A stretch of DNA of 41,561 nt, from assembly GCA_002419365.1 (NCBI GenBank), contig DIGA01000021.1, positions 1-41,561 of the forward strand, read 5' to 3'. A model generated the notes under the pieces. The model did not search any database. It saw only the letters and a program-made list of their open reading frames with translations, and was not told the DNA's origin. The stretch comes from Mageeibacillus sp. UBA5734. Lineage in GTDB: Bacteria > Bacillota > Clostridia > Saccharofermentanales > UBA5734. Below, piece after piece: positions 33,679 to 41,561 of the stretch. A program made the position numbers and the translations under genes. Positions within the stretch are counted from its first letter, which is position 1. Each line of letters opens with the position of its first letter.

Positions 33679-36246
33679 TCAATTGGCAAAACTATGGGTT
33701 GGGTTATTGAGTGGATTGAAGGACGTGACGCCGGATCCATTGACGAGTTTGCCTTCGTCGTTGATGTAAGTCTTCATGCCATCTTTGATCATCTTTTCAA
33801 AGGCTTCGGGATCAAAGTGGGGGTCTTCAGGTTTGAGGTTCCACGAGGTCAGGTTGCCGTGCTTGACGTTGGATGGACCAATCTTTTCCAGCTTTTGCCA
33901 CACCTGCTGTTTGATGTGCTCTGGCAAAGGTGAGCCGTCAAAATTGGTGATGTCGTAAATGTCGACGTCTCCGGTAAATATTTTGCCTGTCTTTTTGTCA
34001 TAAATGATGTTGTCGATGATCTCGACGTTCTTATTGCTTTTCAGTTCGTCGATGTATTTGGTGTATTCCTTGGCCCGCTTTTCAAAGCGCTCCTCGATTT
34101 GTTCACGCACTTCTTTGCTGAGTTTGTTCATGATGTTTTCCGGTGGTTTTTTCGGCTGGAAAATCCCAACCGCACCTTCACGGCCCTGCGGGCCACCGAT
34201 CAGCTCGTCGATCTTATTCAAAGTCTTGGCCTTGATCTCCATCGGCTTGGGCAGGGCCTTGCCGCTTTCCAGCAAATCCTTGGCCTTGCCGGTGACTGGC
34301 CGGGTATGGATCTGGACACCCATGTCATCGGCGACGGTCTGGATGGCCTTGGCTGACTTGTCTGTGATGCCGCCCAGCTTGACCGGTTTGCCAGAGGTCG
34401 TATAGCCAGCGCCCGGTTTGACAGGCAGCTTGTTGGGCACACCCGTCACAACTTTTTTCGTTCCAGCCGCTGCGCGGGCAGCGTCGTCCACCAGGCTGCC
34501 ACCCTTCTTCACACCCGAACCAACAATGCGTCCTACGTCATCAACGAAACTGCCAGCCGCCTTGACCCCAGACTTGATCGCTGCCCCAGCCTGTCCAGCC
34601 GATGCAATGGTCGTACCCAGCTTGATCGTACCGGTCAAAACACTGCCGATGCGCGTGATCAGGGGCTTGTTCGGATCCCAGGAGTTCTGGAAATCCTTGA
34701 TACCAACGGCGTCTTTGACAAATTCCCAGGCCTTCTCGGGGTCCGTAACAGTCGTGTAGATGGCAGATGCCACATTCGAAACGACATTTTTCACGGTTTC
34801 AGCGCTGCCCTTGAGGGTATCAAGGATCAGCTCCGGGTTATTATAGATGTCTTTGACCGCCTGGGCCGTCTCCGTGACAACCGTGACGACGCCGTCCTTG
34901 ATGTCGCCAGCAGTCCCTTTGATCGTGTCGACCAGGATCTGGGGGTCGTTATAGACATCAACCACCGCCTGCTTGACTTCACCAGCAACCGCCACAACCC
35001 CATCTTTAATGATACCGGCTGTTTCGACCAGTTCATTTTTGATGTTCACCGCAGTGTTCTTGATAATCTCAGGATTCAGCAAATCGCGGCCGATTGCAAC
35101 CGCTTCGCGGCCAGCACTGACCGCCGTGTTGGCAACGTATTTGGCACCATCGACGACTTTGCCGCCGACATATTTGCCGGCATTGACGGCGGTGCGGGCT
35201 GCGCTGGCGGCAGCATTGTAGCCCGTGCTGAAGATGCTGCCGAGCATGCTGCCCATGGTGCCGAGTATGCCGGGCCTGACGCCCGTCTTCACGACCTCGG
35301 CTGCGCCTGGGCTGCGCGCATAGGAGGATAAGGTGCCTCCCCCCTCCTGCCAGCCGCCATCATCCGCCAAAACGCGGACGTCCAGTTCGGAGAAGAGTGC
35401 ATAAACAGCCGCCAGGCCGAGGATGAAGACGGCCGTCTGGGGTGTGATCTTTCTACGGAAGAGCAGGATCCCGACAATGACCAGCAGGGCGCCAAGCACC
35501 ATGGGCAGGACAGGCTGCTTAGGCAAATAAAACAAGACGATCGAGCCGATCATGAAACCAAGCATGGTCAGGGCGATCGAACCGGTATGCGCCGGCTGGA
35601 CTGGCCGGCCACGCCGGAACAAGCGCTGCAGGTCAGACCAGATCGCCCGGAACAGCAGCATGGAAAAATCGGCATTGCCGGCGGCATAGGCGAAAAAAAG
35701 ACCGATCGCGAAGGTGATGTAGAGGTAGCGGTTCTGGATGAACAGGCTGGTGAACAACATCAGGCCGCTGGAGACTGCCAGCACTGGCAGTGAAAATCGT
35801 CCCGTCTCTCGCAGGGACTGTGCGGTCCAGCCCGGCACACTGAAGATCTCATGGAAGAACTGCTTGACGCCATGGCCACGGATCCGCCCCCACAGGGTCG
35901 AGAGCACAAACATGAAGAGGAAACTCAAAGCTGAAAAGGCAGCCTGGTTATCGCCGATGTTCAAGAGCGGATACCATGGACTGTCTACCGGCAGGGACAT
36001 GGAAAAACCTTCGTTTTTGATCGCCATGGCATAAAAGTTGATGAAAAAGACGATCAGAAACGCGATTGCACCCTGGATCAACATGCCCTTGAGCATTTTG
36101 GGCACATTTTTGAAAGCACTGACAAGCATCAGCCGGATGAGGCCAATGGTGGTCTGTGTGGCATCCAGTCCGGGTGATGTATCTGGCACGGACTGTTCCG
36201 GCCGTTGTTTAGCCTGGTGGGGTGTCTTTGTCGCTTTCGCACTCAT
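33679..36246 (-). CDS. Membrane protein with C-terminal edema factor/CyaA/ExoY-like nucleotidyl cyclase toxin domain
   Basis: 855 residues in three parts. Residues 1-290: about seven membrane segments (55-75, 103-119, 153-170, 174-190, 223-241, 246-263, 271-286); positive-inside charges place the N-terminus inside and all after 290 outside. Residues 320-515: amphipathic helical linker with repeats of about 36 residues (NPEIIKNT, DPQILVDTIKG, NPELILDTLKG). Residues 630-855: cyclase-toxin-like domain. R649 (HTRPV), K667 and K674 (same seven-residue step as K81/K88 of ExoY), the DxD metal site D760/D762 in FTGDVDIYDI, and H796 in VKHGN match the order of catalytic residues in EF/CyaA/ExoY. The DxD-to-His distance (34) is much shorter than in those toxins (over 80). 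GGAGG precedes the ATG. Product (cAMP or another cyclic nucleotide), activator and delivery route are unknown. Confidence 0.72.
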   Translation of the reverse strand: MSAKATKTPHQAKQRPEQSVPDTSPGLDATQTTIGLIRLMLVSAFKNVPKMLKGMLIQGAIAFLIVFFINFYAMAIKNEGFSMSLPVDSPWYPLLNIGDNQAAFSALSFLFMFVLSTLWGRIRGHGVKQFFHEIFSVPGWTAQSLRETGRFSLPVLAVSSGLMLFTSLFIQNRYLYITFAIGLFFAYAAGNADFSMLLFRAIWSDLQRLFRRGRPVQPAHTGSIALTMLGFMIGSIVLFYLPKQPVLPMVLGALLVIVGILLFRRKITPQTAVFILGLAAVYALFSELDVRVLADDGGWQEGGGTLSSYARSPGAAEVVKTGVRPGILGTMGSMLGSIFSTGYNAAASAARTAVNAGKYVGGKVVDGAKYVANTAVSAGREAVAIGRDLLNPEIIKNTAVNIKNELVETAGIIKDGVVAVAGEVKQAVVDVYNDPQILVDTIKGTAGDIKDGVVTVVTETAQAVKDIYNNPELILDTLKGSAETVKNVVSNVASAIYTTVTDPEKAWEFVKDAVGIKDFQNSWDPNKPLITRIGSVLTGTIKLGTTIASAGQAGAAIKSGVKAAGSFVDDVGRIVGSGVKKGGSLVDDAARAAAGTKKVVTGVPNKLPVKPGAGYTTSGKPVKLGGITDKSAKAIQTVADDMGVQIHTRPVTGKAKDLLESGKALPKPMEIKAKTLNKIDELIGGPQGREGAVGIFQPKKPPENIMNKLSKEVREQIEERFEKRAKEYTKYIDELKSNKNVEIIDNIIYDKKTGKIFTGDVDIYDITNFDGSPLPEHIKQQVWQKLEKIGPSNVKHGNLTSWNLKPEDPHFDPEAFEKMIKDGMKTYINDEGKLVNGSGVTSFNPLNNPTHSFAN

Positions 36247-36291
36247 GATCTGGCCTCCGCGATTTGATGGGCTGGATCGATCAATGCTTGT

Positions 36292-36321
36292 ATTTTAATC
36301 ATTTTGGCAGGCAACAATCAA
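36292..36321 (-). promoter_or_regulatory. Probable promoter of the cyclase-toxin unit
   Basis: On the minus strand TTGATT (36316-36321), 18 nt, TAAAAT (36292-36297), about 45 nt before the start codon at 36246. Confidence 0.5.
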
Positions 36322-36378
36322 CCGTCATGGCTAATGGATCTGCTGTAAACGAGGAATTCAGAGCTCTGATTGAAAATC

Positions 36379-36446
36379 CCTGCGCAAACTGGCCTGAACG
36401 AATTGGACGAAATCGCTTCGTTTGATCAGGCCAGTTTGCCTAGGGA
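36379..36446. repeat. Long inverted repeat (REP-like hairpin) in intergenic region
   Basis: Two 20-nt arms (36379-36398 and 36427-36446) are inverted copies with 18 of 20 positions matching; the core GCAAACTGGCCTGA is exact. Five further bases (ACGAA/TTCGT) can pair inside. It lies in the 311-nt gap between the toxin-like gene and the divergent small gene, away from both promoters and without a T-run, so it is not a normal terminator. No second copy was noticed in the window. Apart from this and the two promoters, the gap holds no gene. Confidence 0.75.
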
Positions 36447-36487
36447 CTGCTCCCGGCACAACATTGCGGATAGCGAAGGGCCTCCAA

Positions 36488-36516
36488 TAGGCATGGCCCT
36501 CAGCTCGGCGTATACT
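36488..36516 (+). promoter_or_regulatory. Possible promoter of the 36558 gene
   Basis: TAGGCA (36488-36493), 17 nt, TATACT (36511-36516), about 40 nt before the start codon. Good -10, moderate -35. Confidence 0.45.
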
Positions 36517-36557
36517 GAAATAAATACTATTGGTCGATCAATCAGGAGGATGTTCCA

Positions 36558-37061
36558 ATGGCAGGACGCGATAAATTACTGGCCCAGATCGAACACGAGC
36601 TGCAAACCTTGAATCTGCCGGTGCAGCGAGGTGGTTACAGTGATCTCGACATCACGACAGAATTTCTCAATGCCAGCTGGCTGGGTGGAAACAAGAAGAT
36701 CCATTTCGAAGGGCTGGTCCGGGCTGACGCCTCTGACCAGACGATCTATTACTACAGCATGACCAAAGAAACTGGCTCTGGTTTTTCTTTCGGCAGTTCG
36801 AGCAGCGAATCATTCCAGTCCGGCACTACCGTCTACCGCAATGTCAAGCTGGTCCAGTACGGACTCGATGGCAAGGCTTATGAGGTCAAGCTCGATCTGG
36901 GTGCGATTCCCAAACAGGTCAAAGCTGTCGCAACCGCCCAGGGCTGGCGGTTCAAGACAGTCATCCTGCGCGGGAAAATGGCTACTACCGGGTCCAGCTG
37001 TAATATTTCGCATCCTCGTCAATCTGATGACCCAGGATCACCTGGTCGACCAGGAAACTGA
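36558..37061 (+). CDS. Small conserved protein of unknown function
   Basis: 167 residues with no signal peptide or membrane segment. The body is a helix (RDKLLAQIEHELQTLNLPV) followed by a beta-rich part with IHFEGLVRADASDQTIYYYSMTKE, a Ser-rich loop GSGFSFGSSSSESFQSG, and YGLDGKAYEVKLDLGAIPKQVK. It resembles conserved hypothetical proteins of Clostridia that I cannot name. AGGAGG 7 nt upstream supports the start. The last 25 or so residues (after GWRFKTVILRGKMA) read antisense into the end of the converging c-di-GMP gene and look atypical, so the family's natural end may be near 36985 and the stop may have been lost. Confidence 0.7.
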   Translation: MAGRDKLLAQIEHELQTLNLPVQRGGYSDLDITTEFLNASWLGGNKKIHFEGLVRADASDQTIYYYSMTKETGSGFSFGSSSSESFQSGTTVYRNVKLVQYGLDGKAYEVKLDLGAIPKQVKAVATAQGWRFKTVILRGKMATTGSSCNISHPRQSDDPGSPGRPGN

Positions 37062-40000
37062 AGAAAACAGTCGGACGCACCGTTTTCTGCAGGTAGCTTT
37101 GTTTGAGCTGGAGAAGCTCGCGCACGAGCCGTTCATGCTCTTTCTGATGGGCGTTGAGGTCTGGGTAGCCGACCGTCTCCAGGACCTGTTCTTCATAGGA
37201 AAAGTGCTCGTTGATATGCTCGATCATGAGATCCAGTTCCTGGATCAGTGTTTCCGGGCTCTTGTTCTCCAACGCGAGTTGGATCAGGCGATTGGCATCC
37301 AGCATGAGGTCCTGGTGCTGACGGTCGATCTGGGTATTACCACTGGCCCATTCCTCTTGCCAGTCCAGATGAACCTGGGAATGGAGAGCTGGGTATGCCG
37401 ACAGGAATTCCTCACGGTATTGCTCGGTTACAGAGAAGAAATAGCGTACAAATTCATCCGCAGGCAAGGGTTTGCTGAAATAATAACCCTGGATGTAATC
37501 GCAGTCGAATGTCATGATGCAGTCGAGCTGTTCTTTGGTTTCAACGCCTTCAATGACGACTTCGAGGCCGAGGCCATGGATGATGGTGACCATCGAGCCG
37601 ACGATCATCTGCTCCTTCTCACTCACGTTTATATTGCCTATCAACGACCGGTCTAGTTTCATGATGTCGAGAGGCAAGTCTTTCATATAGCCAAAAGACG
37701 AATAGCCTGTGCCAAAGTCATCGAGAGCCAGTTTGACCCCGATCTGTTTCAACTTCTGGAAAACAGCGACGATCTCGTCCAAGTCATTGACCAGGGTGCT
37801 TTCTGTGATCTCCAGTTTGAACCGGGACGGCGAGACGCCAGAGTCCGCGATGGCAGCCGCAATGAAATCGGCCAGTTCATCACCGCGATTCTCAATCGAC
37901 AGGATGGACAAATTGACACTGACCATGATCCCTGCGATGCCCAGCCGGGACCACTCGGCAATCTTGGCACAGGCTTGCCGGATCACCCAGTCGGTGATCG
38001 GGATGATCAGGCGTGTCCGCTCGGCAATCGGAATGAAGTCAAGTGGTGGAACCCGGCCAAAGACAGGATGGTTCCAGCGCAGCAACGCTTCAGCCTGGTC
38101 GATCCGGCCCGTACGGACATTGAAGATCGGTTGGTAGAACAGCTCGAACTGGTTCTGTTCCAACGCAAACTGCAGGTCCTGCTCCAGAATGACATCACGC
38201 GTCCGGGCCTTTTCCATCGTATCCTGGTAGATGGCAATCGTATTTCGTTTCTTTTTCGCCTCATACAGGGCGGTTTCTGCCCGGGTGATGGATTGTTCAA
38301 GAGATTGTCCCGGCTGGCCAATGCAGATGCCCTGGCTGGCTGTAATCAGGACAGCTGAGTGATGGATATCGATCTGGCGCACAATCAACTGCTGGATCGA
38401 TTTGGCCATGGCCAGGACCTCATCCAAATTCAGCGATGGCAGCAGGACAAGGAACTCATCCCCGCCGTAGCGGTACACGTGTTCTTTGGCACCAACCATG
38501 GCCACAATCCGGCCAGCCAGCTGGACCAGCAGATCATCACCCGCCTGGTGACCCAGGGCATCGTTGACCAACTTGAATTTGTCGATGTTGATGAATAGGA
38601 TCGATCGGGCCTGGGAGACTGTCTCATGATGGGTTTCGACCATGAGCGAGTTGAGGGCATTGCGATTGAGAAGCCCGGTCAGAGGATCGTGCTGGTTCAA
38701 ATACAGGATCTCGGCTTCTTTGGCTTTGATCTCGCGGATATCAATCGATGTCGCAGCCATGTACGGTTTCTGGCCCCGTTCTACATCGCCTTCGATGTAG
38801 ATGCCCGTCATCAGCATCGGGAATTCCTGCCCGAAGCGATCCACATGCCAGACCTCCTCAGCCTGGAAACCGCCCTGCTCGATGATTTTTCCGACCAATT
38901 TGAAGACCCGCTTGAGCTGAGCGGGTGTATGGAACAGATCAATCTTTTTGTTGACCAGTTCTTCGGGCTCATAGCCGTGGATCCGGGCAAAATAGGGATT
39001 GATGTACAGAAAGGTGCCATCTAATTCATTGATGCTCAAGCCATAGTTGGCATGGTCAAACACATGCTTGAACGGAGTCAGGGCAGCTTCGGACTTTTTA
39101 TGGAACTGATAGAACGCTTCGAAAAACCGCTGGTTGGACACCAGACCGGACAGAGCATCGTCCAACTGGTGATTGGAAATCATGCCGGCGACTTTGTCGG
39201 TCAGTTCCTGGTCATTCACCTGGCCATTCCAAGGCTGTTCAAACACATCCGTCAGTGCTCCGTGTTGCAGACCGTTTTGTACAGGTCGGATGGCACCATC
39301 GAAAAAAACCGCCTGTTCGATGAATGATTCGATCAGGACTGGATCATAGTCACGCCCTGCCTGTTGGGCCATGTGTTCGACTGCAGCGTTGACAGACAAG
39401 CCATTTCTGACCAGGATCTCGTAGTCATTGGCAATTTTCAGAATCCGGGCGATCAGCGGGATTTCCTGGCCCTTGAGTCCCTTGGGATATCCCTGCCCAT
39501 CAAAGGACTCATGATGCGCCAGCACTGCCTCGGCAATATGGGTATATTGGCTGGCTGAATGCAGGATATAATAGCCGATCTGGACGTGCTTTTTCAGATC
39601 GTCTGAATCTTTACCCTGAGCATGCTCATGCCAAGAGACCTGGTCTGGATCCAGGCCAATTTTGCCGATGTCATGCAATTGGCCAGCCAGCTCCAGCGCA
39701 TTCAACTGTCCGGTATTGAGCCCGATCAGCTTGCCGATGCGCACACAAATCTGGGCAACTCGATCAGCATGGGATTTTTCGACCGGATGAGACAGGAGGA
39801 CCTGGTTGACCATCTGGTGGACCATGTTGTTCCGGTAGCGCTCACCTTCAATCATTTTTTGTTCATACATGGCATCCTCAGCCACTTTGTAAGCATCTGG
39901 GATGGTCATAGCGCCATTTGAGATCGTGACAATGCCCATGGAAACGGATAGATCCAGAAAATCAATAGATTCTTCCTGGCAGACCTGAGTCAATGTTGTG

Positions 40001-41481
40001 AACATCCGTTCTGCCTCAGTCTCTGATGTTGCTGGCATGAACAAGACGAATTCATCGCCACCCAGCCGGGCAGCCATATCCTGTGGGCGGGAGACTTTCC
40101 TCAGAGCGCTGGCAAAGGCTAGCAGGAGCCGGTCGCCCATTTCGTGGCCAAACGCATCATTGGCCAATTTGAGTCCGTTGACATCTGCGACAATCAGCGA
40201 AACAGAATCATCCTGCCGTTGCGACCCTGACCACTCTTTGACCACTTTTTCGTAATAATGCCGATTGAAAAGACCAGTCAGCTGATCGTGGTAACTGAGA
40301 AGCTCGATCTGCCGCTCTTGCCGCTTGCGCTCTTCAATGCTGCGGCTTACGCCCAGCACTTCAATTTCCTGGTCGGCATTGATCTGGAATCGGGTTGACA
40401 CTTCTACCCAGATGACTCTTCCATCTTTGCATGGCTGTTGCACCTGAGTCACATAGTGTGCGTCGCTTTCCGGATTGGCGCTGTATCGGGGCAAATTTGC
40501 TTTCAGAAGCGCGGACACCTGCTCGAGAGATTCCGGCATCAGTGAATCAGCGATGCTTTCAGCCATGGCTTCTTCGACCGTCAGCCCTCTCAGGCGGTAG
40601 ATGGATGGGCTGATGTAGGTGTATTTCATCAGGGAAAGGTTGAGAATCCAGATCACATCGGAGATGTTCTCTGCAATCAAGCGATACTTGGTTTCACTGT
40701 TGAGCAGGGCAACCTCTATATTTTTGCGCTCTGTAATATCGGTATGGGATCCCGCCATCCGGTAAGCCGTCCCGTCGGCTCCCCAAAAGGCCTTGCCCCT
40801 GCTTCTGATCCAGCGGTAGCTACCGTCCTTGTGTCGCAAGCGGAATTCGATATCGTAGAGACCCACCTGGTGCTGCAGATAATCGTCCAGAACGTGTTTG
40901 ACACGCTTCTGATCTTCCGGATGAAGCAGTTCGTAAAACAAACCTTGACTATTGGGCAGTTCCTCATTGGAAAAACCCACCTGCTCCATCCAGCGAGGGG
41001 ACATATAGGCACTGCCATCACGCAAATCCCAATCCCAGATCCCATCATTACTGCCCCAGATGGCTGCCTCCATGCGTTCATGCTCAGCTTGCAGCAGTTC
41101 TTTGGCCTGGACGCGTTCCGTGACATCCCGGCCGATGGCATAGATCAGACCATCCCGCAGCTGGGCATTCCACTCCATGAAACGGTACGATCCATTCTGG
41201 CAGCGGCAACGGTTGATGTAGCCAGCCACATCTTCCTGTTTATTCAGCCGGGACATCGCCAACTGGGTCGATGTAACATCATCCGGATGGATCAAGAGAA
41301 TGAAAGGTTGATCGAGGAGTTGATCAACCGGGTAGCCCAGGATTGTATCCCAGGCCCGGTTGGCTTTCAATAGCAAGCCATGACGACTGAATACGGCGAC
41401 CAGAACCATGTCCAGTGAAAAAAGATGGTTGAGATTGATCTGGATCGAGTCTGGATTATGAGAATCATGATGATCTGTCAT
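36985..41481 (-). CDS. Multidomain c-di-GMP enzyme: PAS x3-GGDEF-HD-GYP-PAS-GGDEF-EAL-hemerythrin
   Basis: 1498 residues, no membrane segment. Order: three PAS domains (about 20-390), GGDEF 1 (RLGGDEFVLF, GGDEF at 474-478, with an RPQD inhibitory site just before), HD-GYP (HDIGKIG at 603, HHESFDGQGYP with GYP at 664-666), PAS 4 (about 805-925), GGDEF 2 (YRYGGDEF at 1006-1010, no RxxD site), EAL (QAEALLRW at 1131, DDFGTGYSS at 1254, EGVETKEQ, QGYYFSKPLP), and a C-terminal hemerythrin-like domain (IDRQHQ, HFSYEEQ, HQKEH, GHQIDED) with the usual seven iron ligands. GGDEF makes c-di-GMP; EAL cleaves it to pGpG; HD-GYP to GMP. All four active sites look intact. The hemerythrin suggests oxygen or redox control. 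ATG 41481 (GAGGAG upstream) is preferred to the GTG at 41487. Confidence 0.93.
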   Translation of the reverse strand: MTDHHDSHNPDSIQINLNHLFSLDMVLVAVFSRHGLLLKANRAWDTILGYPVDQLLDQPFILLIHPDDVTSTQLAMSRLNKQEDVAGYINRCRCQNGSYRFMEWNAQLRDGLIYAIGRDVTERVQAKELLQAEHERMEAAIWGSNDGIWDWDLRDGSAYMSPRWMEQVGFSNEELPNSQGLFYELLHPEDQKRVKHVLDDYLQHQVGLYDIEFRLRHKDGSYRWIRSRGKAFWGADGTAYRMAGSHTDITERKNIEVALLNSETKYRLIAENISDVIWILNLSLMKYTYISPSIYRLRGLTVEEAMAESIADSLMPESLEQVSALLKANLPRYSANPESDAHYVTQVQQPCKDGRVIWVEVSTRFQINADQEIEVLGVSRSIEERKRQERQIELLSYHDQLTGLFNRHYYEKVVKEWSGSQRQDDSVSLIVADVNGLKLANDAFGHEMGDRLLLAFASALRKVSRPQDMAARLGGDEFVLFMPATSETEAERMFTTLTQVCQEESIDFLDLSVSMGIVTISNGAMTIPDAYKVAEDAMYEQKMIEGERYRNNMVHQMVNQVLLSHPVEKSHADRVAQICVRIGKLIGLNTGQLNALELAGQLHDIGKIGLDPDQVSWHEHAQGKDSDDLKKHVQIGYYILHSASQYTHIAEAVLAHHESFDGQGYPKGLKGQEIPLIARILKIANDYEILVRNGLSVNAAVEHMAQQAGRDYDPVLIESFIEQAVFFDGAIRPVQNGLQHGALTDVFEQPWNGQVNDQELTDKVAGMISNHQLDDALSGLVSNQRFFEAFYQFHKKSEAALTPFKHVFDHANYGLSINELDGTFLYINPYFARIHGYEPEELVNKKIDLFHTPAQLKRVFKLVGKIIEQGGFQAEEVWHVDRFGQEFPMLMTGIYIEGDVERGQKPYMAATSIDIREIKAKEAEILYLNQHDPLTGLLNRNALNSLMVETHHETVSQARSILFINIDKFKLVNDALGHQAGDDLLVQLAGRIVAMVGAKEHVYRYGGDEFLVLLPSLNLDEVLAMAKSIQQLIVRQIDIHHSAVLITASQGICIGQPGQSLEQSITRAETALYEAKKKRNTIAIYQDTMEKARTRDVILEQDLQFALEQNQFELFYQPIFNVRTGRIDQAEALLRWNHPVFGRVPPLDFIPIAERTRLIIPITDWVIRQACAKIAEWSRLGIAGIMVSVNLSILSIENRGDELADFIAAAIADSGVSPSRFKLEITESTLVNDLDEIVAVFQKLKQIGVKLALDDFGTGYSSFGYMKDLPLDIMKLDRSLIGNINVSEKEQMIVGSMVTIIHGLGLEVVIEGVETKEQLDCIMTFDCDYIQGYYFSKPLPADEFVRYFFSVTEQYREEFLSAYPALHSQVHLDWQEEWASGNTQIDRQHQDLMLDANRLIQLALENKSPETLIQELDLMIEHINEHFSYEEQVLETVGYPDLNAHQKEHERLVRELLQLKQSYLQKTVRPTVFFSFLVDQVILGHQIDEDAKYYSWTR

Positions 41482-41561
41482 GGCCACTCCTCATTCGTTT
41501 CCCGTGCTTTTCACCTGTTGAGTTTTCAATTCGATTTGTTGGGCGAAATTGGCCAAATATC

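Overview
The window looks like a chromosomal segment of an anaerobic Bacillota (Clostridia-type) bacterium with moderately high GC, estimated by eye at about 55%. Three things point there: Gram-positive style lipoproteins, strong GGAGG ribosome binding sites, and a rimP-nusA-ylxR-ylxQ-infB-rbfA-truB-ribF gene order with two M16 peptidases of the YmfF/YmfH type. Genus cannot be fixed from sequence alone. No tRNA, rRNA, CRISPR array or complete insertion sequence was seen. A REP-associated (Y1) transposase gene lies at the left edge.

Layout. 1-1083: RAYT-type transposase. 1117-14717 (minus): one long, tightly overlapping operon of twelve genes for transcription/translation factors (rimP, nusA, rnpM/ylxR, ylxQ, infB, rbfA), RNA and nucleotide metabolism (nrnA, truB), a ribF gene fused to an M16 peptidase domain, a second M16 peptidase, lgt and rodA. 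A consensus promoter (14689-14717) and a leader hairpin resembling an intrinsic terminator precede rimP. 14695-18081: a GyrI-like protein, a small P-loop protein, mscL, then ilvN and ilvC without an ilvB. 18216-21381: a zinc-type ABC transporter (znuA, znuC, znuB) divergent from a Fur-family regulator, with back-to-back promoters sharing their -10 region. 21465-26426: two Gfo/Idh/MocA dehydrogenases alternating with two sugar-isomerase-like TIM barrels, divergent from an AraC regulator; this resembles 3-keto-glycoside metabolism. 26649-31504: a zinc-ribbon protein and a ferric-iron-type ABC transporter operon that also carries a beta-propeller protein. 31574-36246: a three-gene unit led by an 855-residue membrane protein whose C-terminus looks like the anthrax edema factor/CyaA/ExoY nucleotidyl cyclase toxin family, followed by an uncharacterised 282-residue protein (candidate immunity) and a zinc-ribbon protein. 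36558-37061: a small conserved protein. 36985-41481: a 1498-residue cyclic-di-GMP protein with PAS sensors, two GGDEF domains, an HD-GYP domain, an EAL domain and a terminal hemerythrin.

The strongest candidates for something new are the membrane-anchored cyclase-toxin cluster (31574-36246), the single-chain c-di-GMP protein that appears to keep all synthesis and both degradation active sites plus an oxygen-binding domain, and the RibF-M16 peptidase fusion.
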